A stretch of 64,000 nt of DNA from Tautonia plasticadhaerens (GCF_007752535.1 NZ_CP036426.1:7006001-7070000), one strand, 5' to 3'; positions 17,702 through 29,115 are shown, counted from the stretch's first letter. The notes: generated by a model not told the origin, from the sequence alone. A program made the numbers and translations.

Positions 17702-18926
17702 GTGAAGCGTCACTCGTTAATCTTCGGGTAGAGGTGCCTCAGCTTGATCCGGGCGTCCTCGGTGGTGAAGTGCCACTCGACGCCCACCTGTTTGGCGTTC
17801 CGGCGCTCGCCCCAGGCGCCGGCCTCCCCGGCCACCTCGTCCTGCACCGCGATGCGCCGGTCCAGGCACTGCCGCGTCAACACCGACAGCTCGATCTCGG
17901 CGACGTTCAGCCAGCTGCCGTGCTTCGGCGTGTGCACCAGCTCCAGTCGCCGCGCCAACCGCAAGGCCTCGGCCGGCTCGAACGCCTTGTACAGCGACGC
18001 CAGCGAATGGGTCACGAGGTTGTCGCAGACCAGCGTGATCCGCTCGGCCTCGGCGTGGCGCGGGTCGTCCACCAGCCGCTGCACCCGGTGGGCCCAGTCC
18101 ACGGCCGTCTTCGCCTCGGTCACGCGCACGTCGCGCCAGCCGGCCAGCGGCTCGACGAACATCCACACCGTGCAGGTCCCCTCGCGGACATACTCGTAGT
18201 CGACCCGGGCCGGGCGTCCGGGCGCCGCCGGCGATGGCCGCCGCGCCTCGGCGATCAGCTGCTTGGGCTGTTCGTCCATGCAGACGACGGGGCGCCTCGG
18301 ATCATACGGGCGCCGGTAGGCCTCCAGGACCTGCTCCATCTGGCAGACGAAGGCCGCGTCCTGCTCCGGCGGGATGCACCACATCCGCCTGAGCCACGGC
18401 TTCAGCGCGCTTTTTTCAAAGAGCGGCGGACGGTCTCGTGCGAGACCGCCGCGACGACCTCCAACTCCACCAGGCGCTCGGCCAGCAGCCGGAGCGACCA
18501 GCGGGCCAGGCCCCTGGGCGGCTGCGAGCAGGCCAGGGCCGTCAACCGCGCCTCGTTCTCGCCGCCGAGTTTGGGGACCGCCGACGGGGTCCGCGGCCTG
18601 CGCTGCAGCAGCGCCATCGGCCCGTGCTCGACGGCCCGCTTGCGCCACGACTCCAGGCTGCGGGTCGTGACGCCGAACGCCTCGGCGATCTTCGCGTCGG
18701 GCCAGGCCGGCCCGTCGGGCCCCTGGTCGCACTTGAGCAGGGCCTGAGCCCGCTGCACCTTCCAGCCGGCGATGTTGCCCTTGCGGACCAGGCGAGCCAG
18801 CTCGGCCCGCTCTTCGGCCGTCAGCTTCAGGACGTACTTCTTTGCCATGGCAACCCCCCCGGCGAGCCACGATGCGGCCGGACAAGGGGGGTCATTTTAC
18901 CCGAAAATCAGCGAGTGACGCTTCAC
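17702..18926 (-). mobile_element. IS630-family element 2, abutting IS630-1
   Basis: 1225 bp with inverted repeats beginning GTGAAGCGTCACTCG at both ends and continuing imperfectly. It lies between TA at 17700-17701 and TA at 18927-18928. The left TA is shared with IS630-1, so one element used the target duplication of the other. Repeats and protein differ clearly from IS630-1, so this is a second IS type and not a tandem duplication. Confidence 0.9.
17710..18848 (-). CDS. IS630-family transposase, read by -1 frameshift on an A6 tract
   Basis: The first frame starts at 18848 (MAKKYVLKLTAEERAELARL) and holds the winged-helix/HTH part (DAKIAEAFGVTTRSLESWRK), ending after VRRSLKKAR. The second frame supplies the DDE domain: VVCMDEQPKQLIAEARRP, ITLVCDNLVTHSLASLYKA, HTPKHGSWLNVAEIELSVL. 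Six A on the coding strand (18416-18411) let the ribosome re-read one A and continue SALKPWLRRMWCIPPEQDA. The joined protein is 379 residues, normal for IS630. The acidic residues of all three motifs are present, so the element may be functional. Confidence 0.85.
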
Positions 18927-18928
18927 TA

Positions 18929-19220
18929 GTGCCGCCCGCCTGGTTTTAGGCTTCCAATCCGCTCCCTCTCCCGCCGCCCACCCCAATTTCCAGGTACATG
19001 GCCGATGGCCATCCCTGCATGCGCCGTCCACCAGGTATGGTCTGGTGATGCCGTCAATGCCCGCGACGACATACGATTTGCTCGCCGATTGAGGGGTTGC
19101 GACAGGCCGCGGCGCATATGCCTTCCCATACGCCTACCGAACCGCCGACATGCGTCCGGATGCGACGGGATGCGACAAGCGAGGGGTGATCCGGGCCGGT
19201 CCCGGGGCCGGCCCGGAAAC
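18929..19220. other. Intergenic stretch between the IS pile and the tRNA terminator
   Basis: About 290 bases right of the last IS630 element. No gene is recognised; the small frames on both strands look random. A short repeat CGGATGCGACGGGATGCGAC near 19156 repeats GGATGCGAC twice. No recognisable partner for the remnant at 13485-13631 was found here. Confidence 0.35.
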
Positions 19221-19253
19221 GCCGAACGCCGCGTCCGGGACGCGGCGTTCGGC
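19221..19253 (-). terminator. Hairpin downstream of tRNA-Ser
   Basis: A perfect 16-bp inverted repeat (GCCGAACGCCGCGTCC and its complement) with a one-base loop, 31 bases after the tRNA 3' end. On the minus strand it is followed by GTTTCC, a weak T run. It probably ends the tadA-tRNA transcript, though a protein site cannot be excluded. Confidence 0.5.
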
Positions 19254-19283
19254 ACAAGGCTCGTGCTCACAACGGCTTGCTAG

Positions 19284-19372
19284 CGGAGGAGGTGGGATTC
19301 GAACCCACGGTACCGGTTGCCCGGTACACCGGTTTTCGAGACCGGCCCTTTCAACCACTCAGGCACCCCTCC
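19284..19372 (-). tRNA. tRNA-Ser (CGA anticodon)
   Basis: 89 nt with the long variable arm typical of serine tRNAs. The acceptor stem pairs GGAGGGG with CTCCTCC (one G-T pair), the anticodon stem CCGGT/ACCGG holds the loop CTCGAAA, giving anticodon CGA, and the T arm reads GTGGGTTCGAATCCCAC. The discriminator base is G, standard for serine. CCA is not encoded. The first 22 bases of the tRNA lie inside the 3' end of the tadA reading frame on the same strand. Confidence 0.95.
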
Positions 19373-19890
19373 GGGGGTCGGTCGCGGTCGTCGCGGGGCT
19401 GAGGCCGCCGGGCCCGGAAGAACCGGGTTAGCAGGGCCCCGCTCTCGGCGGCGAGGAGGCCGCCGCGGACGACCGCCCGATGATTCAGGCGGCGATCATT
19501 CAGCAAGCGAAAGAGCGAGTGGCAGGCCCCGGACTTGGGATCGGCGGCCCCGTAGAAGACCTCCGGGATCCGGGCCTGGACGATCGCCCCGGCGCACATC
19601 GGGCAGGGTTCCAGTGTGACGTAGAGTCGGCATCCGTCCAGCCGCCAGGAGCCGAGGGACCGGCCGGCCATGGCGATGGCCAGCAGTTCGGCATGGGCGG
19701 TGGGGTCGGCCAGGGTCTCCCGAAGGTTGAAGGCTTCGGAGACGATCCGGTCGCCCCGTACGATGACGGCCCCGACGGGAACCTCGCCGAGTCGTTCCGC
19801 CTCCCGGGCCAGTTCCAGGGCCCGTCTCATGGCGGCCAGGTCTGCCGGGGAGGGGTCGCGGGGCGGCGATCCTCCCGGGGGCGTGGCCAC
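19351..19890 (-). CDS. tadA: tRNA-specific adenosine deaminase TadA
   Basis: 179 residues. It converts A34 to inosine in tRNA-Arg(ACG), widening its decoding. The zinc site is complete: H66-A-E68 in DPTAHAELLAIAMA, and C96 and C99 in LEPCPMCAGAI. GEVPVGAVIV and the C-terminal helix LTRFFRARR are further family signs. The start at 19890 leaves about 20 extra residues rich in proline; an internal ATG just before RRALELAREAERLGE (residue 21) would give the usual N-terminus and may be the true start. The last residues are encoded by the 5' part of the tRNA-Ser gene, so tRNA processing would cut into the end of this mRNA. Confidence 0.95.
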   Translation of the reverse strand: MATPPGGSPPRDPSPADLAAMRRALELAREAERLGEVPVGAVIVRGDRIVSEAFNLRETLADPTAHAELLAIAMAGRSLGSWRLDGCRLYVTLEPCPMCAGAIVQARIPEVFYGAADPKSGACHSLFRLLNDRRLNHRAVVRGGLLAAESGALLTRFFRARRPQPRDDRDRPPEGCLSG

Positions 19891-19957
19891 GAGGGACGGG
19901 GCTCCGGGGATTCGGGACGCGGGTCGGCGACCTCGGCGATCGTCGTCCCCCTATCAT

Positions 19958-21709
19958 TCATCCCGGGGCCGTCCCCGTCAAGGTGTTCGCGACCCGGGGG
20001 GGGGTGGGGGCGGCCGGGGGGGGGCCACCGGGACCCTGGCGGCCGAAGCAGAGCAGGGTGATGTCGTCGGCCTGGGGGGCCCCGGAGGCGAATCGGGTGA
20101 TGGCCTCGATCAGGTGGGGGCCCAGGGCGTCGGCCGACCCCGGCCCACCGGCGATCTCCCCCAGCAGGGCCCGGGTGCCGAACATCGCGTCGGTGGGATC
20201 GACCGCGTCGGTCGCCCCGTCGGTGTAGGCCACGACGAGGTCGCCGGGGGAGAGCTCGACCTCGACGGGGTCGAACCGGGCCTCGGGGTCCACGCCGAGC
20301 GGGGGCCCCTGGGGCACCTCATAGATCGGCTCCAGCCGGCCGTCGGCCCGGCGGATGACGGGGCTCGGGTGCCCGGCACCGGAGACCCGGAGCCGGTGGT
20401 CGGCCACGTCGAGCACCAGCAGGACGAAGGTGATGAAGCTGTCGGGCAGGGCGGCCTCGGCGATCCGGCGATTGAGCCGGGAGAGGACCCGGCCGGGGTC
20501 GGGCTCGGCGGCCAGGGCGAGCTGGACCTCGGCCGAGAGCTTGGCCATCAGCAGCGCCGCGGGCATCCCCTTGCCGGCCACGTCCCCCAGGGAGACCGCC
20601 CAGCACCGGCCCGGCTCCCCGGCCGGGTCGGGGGCGGGGGGGAGGTAGCCGAAGTAGTCGCCTCCGACCTCAAAGGCCGACTCGTAGTAATGCCAGAAGT
20701 CGTAGCCGGGGGGACGGGGTGGGTGCTCGGGGACCAGGGCACGCTGGACCTCCCGGGCATACTGGGCGTCCCGGTCGCGCTGGCGGCGCCGGAGGATCTC
20801 CCCGTGCAGCCTCGCGTTCTCGACGGCCACGCCGATCGGCCCGAGCATCGCCAGCAGCAGCTCCAGGTCGGCGGCGCCGAAGGGGCGGGAGCGGTCCCGG
20901 GCGTCGAGCTGCAGCATGCCGATCGGCCGCCGGTCGCGGTCGAGGATCGGGGCGCAGACCATCGTCCGGATGCCGGAGAGGGCCAGGCTCTCGCTGCCGG
21001 CGAATTTCTCGTCCGACGGCAGGTCCTGGCAGCAGATGGCCCTGGCCTGGTCGAGCACCTCCTCCACCACGGCCCGGCTGATCGTGTAGGGGAGGGCGGT
21101 CCTCGTCCGGGACCGGTGCCGACGGGGGACCAGGTCCCGGCCGACCGGCGCGCCGTCGGTGAGGTGGACGAAGCCCCGATCGGCCTGGGGGAAGACCAGG
21201 AACAGGGCCTCCAGCAGCTTGTCCAGCACCTCGTCCAGCTCCAGAGTCGAGCCGACGGCCCGGCTGATCTCCAGGATGGCCCGCAGCGCCTCCCCCGGCC
21301 GGGTCGGCTCGGGGGTGTCCCGCGAGGAGCCCAGGGCGACGCTCGCCCGGATCGACGAGGAGGTCCGGTCCTCGTCCTCGACCCGGATCCGGGTGCCGTT
21401 GAACACCAGCCAGTAGTCGCAGATGCGGAACGCCTGGCCGTCGGCCAGCCGGAGGGCCCCCATCCCCTTGATCGGGCGGCCGTCGAGGAAGGTGTTGTTA
21501 CGGCTGTCCAGGTCCTCCAACAGGAAGGACCCGTCGGCCGCCCGGGTCAGCCGGGCGTGCCGGCTGGAGACGGTCGACTCCTCCAGGACGAGGTCGCACT
21601 CGGTCGACCGGCCGATCAGTAGTCGGTCGTGCTTCAACTCGACGACCCGCTCCGGCACCCCGGTGCGCTGGACTCGGAGCGACGGGGCGGCCTGCTGCCC
21701 TCCCGACAT
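19958..21709 (-). CDS. FHA-GAF-SpoIIE (PP2C-like) phosphatase
   Basis: 583 residues from ATG 21709 (the frame is open to 21949, but that part is low-complexity). The FHA domain (about 10-105) shows LIGRSTECDLVLEESTVSSR and DLDSRNNTFLDG, which bind phosphothreonine. A GAF domain (about 130-300) includes RTMVCAPILDRDRRPIGMLQ. The SpoIIE/RsbU phosphatase domain (about 320-570) has VGGDYFGY, SLGDVAGKGMPAALLMA, SGAGHPSPV and QADDITLLCF, with the metal-binding aspartates present. Such proteins dephosphorylate STAS antagonists in partner-switching control of sigma factors. A STAS protein is encoded at 47800 in this window, a possible but unproven partner. Confidence 0.92.
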   Translation of the reverse strand: MSGGQQAAPSLRVQRTGVPERVVELKHDRLLIGRSTECDLVLEESTVSSRHARLTRAADGSFLLEDLDSRNNTFLDGRPIKGMGALRLADGQAFRICDYWLVFNGTRIRVEDEDRTSSSIRASVALGSSRDTPEPTRPGEALRAILEISRAVGSTLELDEVLDKLLEALFLVFPQADRGFVHLTDGAPVGRDLVPRRHRSRTRTALPYTISRAVVEEVLDQARAICCQDLPSDEKFAGSESLALSGIRTMVCAPILDRDRRPIGMLQLDARDRSRPFGAADLELLLAMLGPIGVAVENARLHGEILRRRQRDRDAQYAREVQRALVPEHPPRPPGYDFWHYYESAFEVGGDYFGYLPPAPDPAGEPGRCWAVSLGDVAGKGMPAALLMAKLSAEVQLALAAEPDPGRVLSRLNRRIAEAALPDSFITFVLLVLDVADHRLRVSGAGHPSPVIRRADGRLEPIYEVPQGPPLGVDPEARFDPVEVELSPGDLVVAYTDGATDAVDPTDAMFGTRALLGEIAGGPGSADALGPHLIEAITRFASGAPQADDITLLCFGRQGPGGPPPAAPTPPRVANTLTGTAPG

Positions 21710-22029
21710 GGCGGACACCCTCCCCGGATTGGCCCTCGACGGCCGATCGGCGCGGCTCGTATCGATCGCCGAGGGCGGATCGTCCCGACCTCGGCTTCGC
21801 GTCGCAATGGGAGCACCCTCGTCCCGACGCGACCAGGGGCATTCTCCCCTGCGTCGGGCCCGATCCGCCACCAAAAACCCGGCGGCCCGCCCCCTCCCTC
21901 CCCTCAGGCCCGGCGGTCTCCTTGAGCGGCTCCCGGGCCCCCCGTACAATGGATGTTCAACCTTGCGACGATCCCGACCGGCGCGGGAGGCCGATCCCGC
22001 CCCCCACCCCCGACCCCCAGGAGCGGCCG

Positions 22030-24381
<2,352 letters not shown>

Positions 24382-24402
24382 TCGCCCGGAGGACCCGCCC
24401 CC

Positions 24403-25866
24403 ATGCCCCCGATCGACCGATCCCGACTGCGGACCACCCGGCGCTCCTTCCTCGGCCGGACCTCGATGGGCCTCGGCTCGATCGCCCTCTCGTCGCTGCT
24501 CGGCGGCCCGGCCCGGGCCCTCGGCCCCGATCGCGCCCGAGCCCTCGGCGGCGCCGACCGCCTCGGCGGCCTCTCGCAGTTCCCCCACTTCGTCCCGAAG
24601 GCGAAGCGGGTCATCTTCCTCTACATGTCCGGCGGCCCGAGCCACCTGGAGACCTTCGACCCCAAGCCCGAGCTGGCCCGGCTCGACGGCGAGCCCATGC
24701 CCCCGAGCTTCACCGAGGGCCAGCCGATCGCCCAGCTCCAGGGGCAGGAGCTGCGCTGCCTCGGCCCCCGGTTCGGATTCAATCGCCACGGCGAATCGGG
24801 CCAGGAGATCGCCGACTGCCTGCCGAACATCGCCGGGATCGCCGACGACATCTGCATCATCCGATCGATGCACACCGACCAGATCAACCACGACCCGGCC
24901 CACACGGTGATGAACACCGGCACGTCCATCTCCGGGCGGCCGAGCATGGGCTCCTGGGTCACCTACGGCCTCGGCTCGGAGGCCGACGACCTGCCCGGCT
25001 TCGTCGTCCTCACCAGCGAGGGGGGCCGCAACCCCCAGCCCATCGCCTCCCGGCAGTGGGGCAGCGGCTTCCTCCCGGGCAAGACCCAGGGCGTCCTGTT
25101 CAACTCCGTCGGCGACCCGGTCCACTACATCGAGAACCCGCCGGGGGTCGACCGGGCCGGGCAGCTCCGCGTCATCGACGCCGTCAACGAGCTGAACGCC
25201 CTGGCCAACGACCGCCTCGCCGACCCCGAGCTGGAGACGAGGATCGCCCAGTACGAGCTCGCCTCCCGGATGCAGCTCTCGGTCCCCGAGCTGACCGACT
25301 TCTCCGACGAGCCCGAGGACGTACTCCGCCTCTACGGCACCGCCGGGGCCGACGGCTCCTTCGCCGCCAATTGCCTGATGGCCCGGCGCCTGGCCGAGCG
25401 TGGCGTCCGCTTCATCCAGCTCTACCACCGCGGCTGGGACCACCACGGCGACCTCGTCCCCTACATGGACACCTGCTGCAAGCTCTGCGACGGCCCCAGC
25501 GCCGCCCTCGTGCTCGACCTGAAGCGCCGGGGGATGCTCGACGACACCCTGGTCCTCTGGGGAGGTGAGTTCGGCCGCACCCCCATGTTCCAGGGCAAGG
25601 GGGCCCAGCCCGGCCGGGACCACCACATCAAGGGCTTCTCCATGTGGCTGGCCGGGGGCGGCATCCGGGGCGGCACCACCTACGGCGCCACCGACGAGCT
25701 GGGGTACCACGCCGTCGAGGATCGCACACATGTCCGGGATCTGCACGCGACGATGCTCCACCAACTCGGCATCGACCACGACCGCTTCACCCACCCCTTC
25801 CAGGGCCTCGACATGAAGCTCACCGGCGTGGAAGATGCCCGGGTCCTGACCGACATCCTGGCCTGA
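24403..25866 (+). CDS. DUF1501 family Tat-exported protein
   Basis: 487 residues. The start carries a twin-arginine signal (TTRRSFLGRTSMGLGSIALS). The body is sulfatase/alkaline-phosphatase-like: VIFLYMSGGPSHLETFDPKP at the start, HRGWDHHGDL in the middle, and LWGGEFGRTPMFQ and GRDHHIKGFSMWLAGGGI near the end, the last holding potential metal ligands. It directly follows the DUF1549/DUF1553 gene, the standard pairing in Planctomycetota, and the two are probably one transcription unit. The enzyme activity of DUF1501 proteins is not established. Confidence 0.93.
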   Translation: MPPIDRSRLRTTRRSFLGRTSMGLGSIALSSLLGGPARALGPDRARALGGADRLGGLSQFPHFVPKAKRVIFLYMSGGPSHLETFDPKPELARLDGEPMPPSFTEGQPIAQLQGQELRCLGPRFGFNRHGESGQEIADCLPNIAGIADDICIIRSMHTDQINHDPAHTVMNTGTSISGRPSMGSWVTYGLGSEADDLPGFVVLTSEGGRNPQPIASRQWGSGFLPGKTQGVLFNSVGDPVHYIENPPGVDRAGQLRVIDAVNELNALANDRLADPELETRIAQYELASRMQLSVPELTDFSDEPEDVLRLYGTAGADGSFAANCLMARRLAERGVRFIQLYHRGWDHHGDLVPYMDTCCKLCDGPSAALVLDLKRRGMLDDTLVLWGGEFGRTPMFQGKGAQPGRDHHIKGFSMWLAGGGIRGGTTYGATDELGYHAVEDRTHVRDLHATMLHQLGIDHDRFTHPFQGLDMKLTGVEDARVLTDILA

Positions 25867-25935
25867 CCGACCGGGCGATCGACCGACGGGCGGCCCGTCC
25901 TCCGATCCCCCCGGTCGGACGACGGAGCCGACCCC

Positions 25936-26997
25936 ATGACCCGACGCCTCTCCCCCCTGCTCCTCCTGCTGCCGCTCGTCGCCATCCCCACGGCAATCGC
26001 CCAGAAGCCGCCGACCTCCACCGGCCCGGCGGCCGTCTACCCCCGGGTCAGCCTCACCCCCTGGTTCCAGGTCGACCCCGACTGGCCGCAGACCCCCGAC
26101 GGCATGCCCGCCGCCCACGTCCCCGGCATCGCCGTCGGGCCGGACGGCAACGTCTACGTGGCCGTCCGGGCCGACCCGCCGATCCGCGTCTTCACCCCGG
26201 AGGGCGAGTTCGTCCGGGCCTTCGCCGCCGGGGAGTGCTCGATGGTCCACCACCTGAAGTTCGACCCCGAGGGCAACCTCTGGGTGGCCGACGTCGGCGA
26301 CCACACCCTCAAGAAGTACGACCCCGAGTCCGGCGAGCGGCTCCAGACCCTGGGCACCCCGGACGAGAAGGGCTGCGACGAGTCCCACTTCAACATGCCC
26401 ACCGACATCGTCGTCACCGAGGCCGGCGACCACTTCGTCTCCGACGGCTACGGCAACGGGCGGGTCGTTCACTTCGACAAGGACGGCCACTACGTCAAGG
26501 CCTGGGGAGAACTCGGCGTCGAGCCCGGCCAGTTCAGCATCGCCCACGCCATCGCGCTCGACTCCGAAGGGCGCCTCTACGTCGCCGACCGCAACAACGT
26601 CCGGGTCCAGATCTTCGACCAGGATGGCACCCTGCTCGACACCTGGGCCAACGTCATCGTCCCCTGGGGCCTCGCCGTCACCGCCGACGACGAGATCTGG
26701 GCCTGCGGCTCCTCCCCCATGCACTGGAGGCTCGACGACGTCACCCTCGGCTGCCCGCCGAAGGACCAGATCTTCATGAAGTTCGACACCGACGGCCGCG
26801 TGCTCCAGCAATGGTCCGTCCCCAAGGGGGAGGACGGCCACGAGCACCCCGGCGACTGCAACTGGGTCCACTGCATCGCCGCCGACGCCGACGGCAACCT
26901 CTACGTCGGCGACATCATCGGCCAGCGCGCCCAGAAGTTCGTCCCCTTCACCTCCGGCGAGGTCGCCGGCCCCTTCGCCGCCAGCCCCGAGGAGTGA
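25936..26997 (+). CDS. Secreted NHL-repeat protein (peptidyl-amidating-lyase-like)
   Basis: 353 residues. A signal peptide (MTRRLSPLLLLLPLVAIPTAIA) precedes a beta-propeller built of NHL repeats: AVGPDGNVYVAVRADPPIRV, FDPEGNLWVADVGDHTLKKY, VSDGYGNGRVVHFDKDGHYV, ALDSEGRLYVADRNNVRVQI and ADADGNLYVGDIIGQRAQKF. The layout resembles the peptidyl-alpha-hydroxyglycine alpha-amidating lyase propeller, an annotation often given to such planctomycete proteins; true lyase activity is doubtful. It is the third gene of the run with DUF1549/1553 and DUF1501 and lies 70 bases after the latter. Confidence 0.82.
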   Translation: MTRRLSPLLLLLPLVAIPTAIAQKPPTSTGPAAVYPRVSLTPWFQVDPDWPQTPDGMPAAHVPGIAVGPDGNVYVAVRADPPIRVFTPEGEFVRAFAAGECSMVHHLKFDPEGNLWVADVGDHTLKKYDPESGERLQTLGTPDEKGCDESHFNMPTDIVVTEAGDHFVSDGYGNGRVVHFDKDGHYVKAWGELGVEPGQFSIAHAIALDSEGRLYVADRNNVRVQIFDQDGTLLDTWANVIVPWGLAVTADDEIWACGSSPMHWRLDDVTLGCPPKDQIFMKFDTDGRVLQQWSVPKGEDGHEHPGDCNWVHCIAADADGNLYVGDIIGQRAQKFVPFTSGEVAGPFAASPEE

Positions 26998-27010
26998 CCG
27001 GAGTCATCGG

Positions 27011-27586
27011 TCACGTCCCCTCCGGCCTCGGCGGCAGCACGTCGCCGAGCCGGCAGCGGAAGCCGGGCAGGACGTCCTCGCCGTCGAGGTCGTCCTCCTC
27101 GGCCAGCCCCGCGATCGACCCATCGAGCCGATGCACCCGGGCCGTCCGGGCGACCGGGAAGATCAGCCAGAACAGCGGCACACCGGCCCGGAGGAAGTCC
27201 CGGATCTTGGCTTCCATGAACTCGGCCTCATCGCCCGGTGCGACGAGTTCCACGGCCAGATCCGGCGCGACCGGCGCGATCAACGAATCCAGGAGTTCCC
27301 GACTGGTCCGCTCGCGACGGACGAAGGACGCGTCGACCTTCCGGATCATGTCCGGCCGGTCCGGGAAACACCGATACTGGAGCGAGGCCGAGAAGACCCA
27401 TCCGTGGGCATCGTCCCTCGAAGACTCGACGAGCCGATGGAGGACATTCGCCAACACCCAGCCCGCGAGCGCGCCGCCGTTCGGCTCGACGAGGCGGCCC
27501 TCGATCAACTCGAAGTGCTTGCCCCCGGACATCCGAAGGACATCTTCCGGCGAGTACCGTCGCTCGCGACCGGCCGATTCACCCAC
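27011..27586 (-). CDS. Uma2 family (DUF820) PD-(D/E)XK nuclease-like protein
   Basis: 191 residues from GTG 27586, chosen because GGAGG lies upstream at suitable distance and because it gives the usual family length; the frame is open further to 27784. Family motifs are YSPEDVLRMSG, HFELIEGRLVEPN, KVDASFVRRER, APDLAVELVAPGDEAEFMEA with the nuclease-fold acidic residues, KIRDFLRAGVPLFWLIFP, and a final short beta segment. Uma2 genes are abundant in cyanobacteria and planctomycetes; DNA substrate and role are unknown. It converges with the NHL gene, their ends only 13 bases apart. Confidence 0.88.
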   Translation of the reverse strand: MGESAGRERRYSPEDVLRMSGGKHFELIEGRLVEPNGGALAGWVLANVLHRLVESSRDDAHGWVFSASLQYRCFPDRPDMIRKVDASFVRRERTSRELLDSLIAPVAPDLAVELVAPGDEAEFMEAKIRDFLRAGVPLFWLIFPVARTARVHRLDGSIAGLAEEDDLDGEDVLPGFRCRLGDVLPPRPEGT

Positions 27587-27732
27587 GGGCGATCCTCCTC
27601 CAAGCTCGGGCAGACAGACCGAGAACCTGCGGGATGGAACGGGCTGGGTGGGCCACCGATCGGGCGCCACGGATGCGGGCCCTCGCAGTGAGGCCCGCCT
27701 CACGTTCGGCGACCGAACCGCACAATCCCGAG

Positions 27733-28941
27733 TCAGATCTTCAGGAAGAACCGCCGCCGGTACATCCAGAAGAGAAGTCCCCACATCACCAGCAGCACCG
27801 CCGCGCCGTGCAGGAGCGGCTCATACGGCTCGCCGAGGGCCCGGAACGTCTCGGCGCCGAGGTGCCGGGTCAGGGCGTCGCCGATGAACCCCTCGAACAG
27901 CCAGCTCATCAGGTAGGCGGCGATCGAGTTCATGCCGACCACCACCAGGGGGAAGACCCACTTCTTCCAGCCGAAGCCGTCGATCACCCCGTAGGCCGCC
28001 CCCAGGAACAGGAAGCACCAGCCGCCGCTGAACAGCGTCCAGCTCGGGGTCCAGATCCGCTTGACCACCGGGCAGATCCCCAGTTCCCCGAGGGCCCAGC
28101 CCAGCCCCATCGACGCCGCCCCCGCCCCGATCAGCCAGGCCACCTTGCCCCGGGGAGATCGGTTCCCGATCAGCACCTGGCCGGCGATCAGGCCCAGCAC
28201 CATCGTCGCCAGGGTCGGCACGAAGCTGAGCGTGGCGTAGCCGCCCCGGTTGTATCCGAACGGCTCGTCCCGGGGGAACAGGTTCAGGAACCAGCGGTCG
28301 AAGGCCCAGGCGAGGTTGCTGTTCTTGTTCCAGTGGGCCTGGAATCCGCCCATCAGGTGCGGCCAGTCGGGGGCGACCCCCACCGCCGCCCAGTCGAAGT
28401 CCGTCCCGGGCGCCGGGTAAATCGCGAACGCCGCCCAGATCCCCACCAGCAGCACCGCCACCGCGATCCAACGGTCCCGCTGCGGCCTCAGGCCCAGCAG
28501 GAAGAGGATCGGGTACCCCAGGCCGATCTGGGTGAGCGTGTCCTCGAAGGTGTAGTCGGTCCTCGGATCGCCGACGGACCTCAGGAAGATCCCCAGCGCG
28601 ATCAGGACGAACGCCCGCCAGCAGGCGTGCAGGACCAGCCGCCCCCGGGACTGCCCCCGGGACGCCCGGCTCGCCAGCGAGAACGGCAGCGAGACGCCGA
28701 CCAGGAACGAGAAGCTCGGTTGGATCAGGTCGTGCAGCGAGCAGCCGATCCACTCGACGTGCGACTGGTGATGCCCCAGCGCCTCCCAGGCCCGGTTGCC
28801 GGGATGCGCCGCGGCCACCCCGGCGAGGTGCAGCACCTCGGCCATCATCAGGAACATGACGAGGCCTCGGTAGGCGTCGATCGACGCCAGGCGGCCGGGC
28901 GAGGGGGCGGGGGTCGCCGTCCGGGCGGGGTCGGTCGTCAT
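27733..28941 (-). CDS. DUF5009 / HGSNAT-like membrane acyltransferase
   Basis: 402 residues, with about ten hydrophobic segments. The N-terminal SIDAYRGLVMFLMMAEVLHL and LHDLIQPSFSFLVGVSLPFS are the hallmarks of the heparan-alpha-glucosaminide N-acetyltransferase-related family; SFVPTLATMVLGLIAGQVLI and KRIWTPSWTLFSGGWCFLFL are also typical. The family is thought to transfer acyl groups across the membrane to sugars. A conserved histidine in the loop near WIGCSLHDLIQPSF is a candidate active residue. The gene stands alone on the minus strand. Confidence 0.85.
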   Translation of the reverse strand: MTTDPARTATPAPSPGRLASIDAYRGLVMFLMMAEVLHLAGVAAAHPGNRAWEALGHHQSHVEWIGCSLHDLIQPSFSFLVGVSLPFSLASRASRGQSRGRLVLHACWRAFVLIALGIFLRSVGDPRTDYTFEDTLTQIGLGYPILFLLGLRPQRDRWIAVAVLLVGIWAAFAIYPAPGTDFDWAAVGVAPDWPHLMGGFQAHWNKNSNLAWAFDRWFLNLFPRDEPFGYNRGGYATLSFVPTLATMVLGLIAGQVLIGNRSPRGKVAWLIGAGAASMGLGWALGELGICPVVKRIWTPSWTLFSGGWCFLFLGAAYGVIDGFGWKKWVFPLVVVGMNSIAAYLMSWLFEGFIGDALTRHLGAETFRALGEPYEPLLHGAAVLLVMWGLLFWMYRRRFFLKI

Positions 28942-29115
28942 CTCGGGGGTCGATCCTGGCGGGGGTGCCTCGGACCCCGAGCCCCCCGACGAGCCGCCGT
29001 CGGGGACAGGGGCAGGGCCCGGCCCTCGATCTTCGCCGCGAGGCCCGCCCCGGACAATCCCCGAGCCCGACCGGGGGCCGACCGCCGTCGGGCCCGGTCG
29101 GGCTCGGGGCGTCCG

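Noticed and set aside
10128-18926. The IS cluster as a composite transposon with passenger genes
   Set aside because: The elements belong to different families and no two like ends bracket the DUF4259 gene; nesting explains the layout better.
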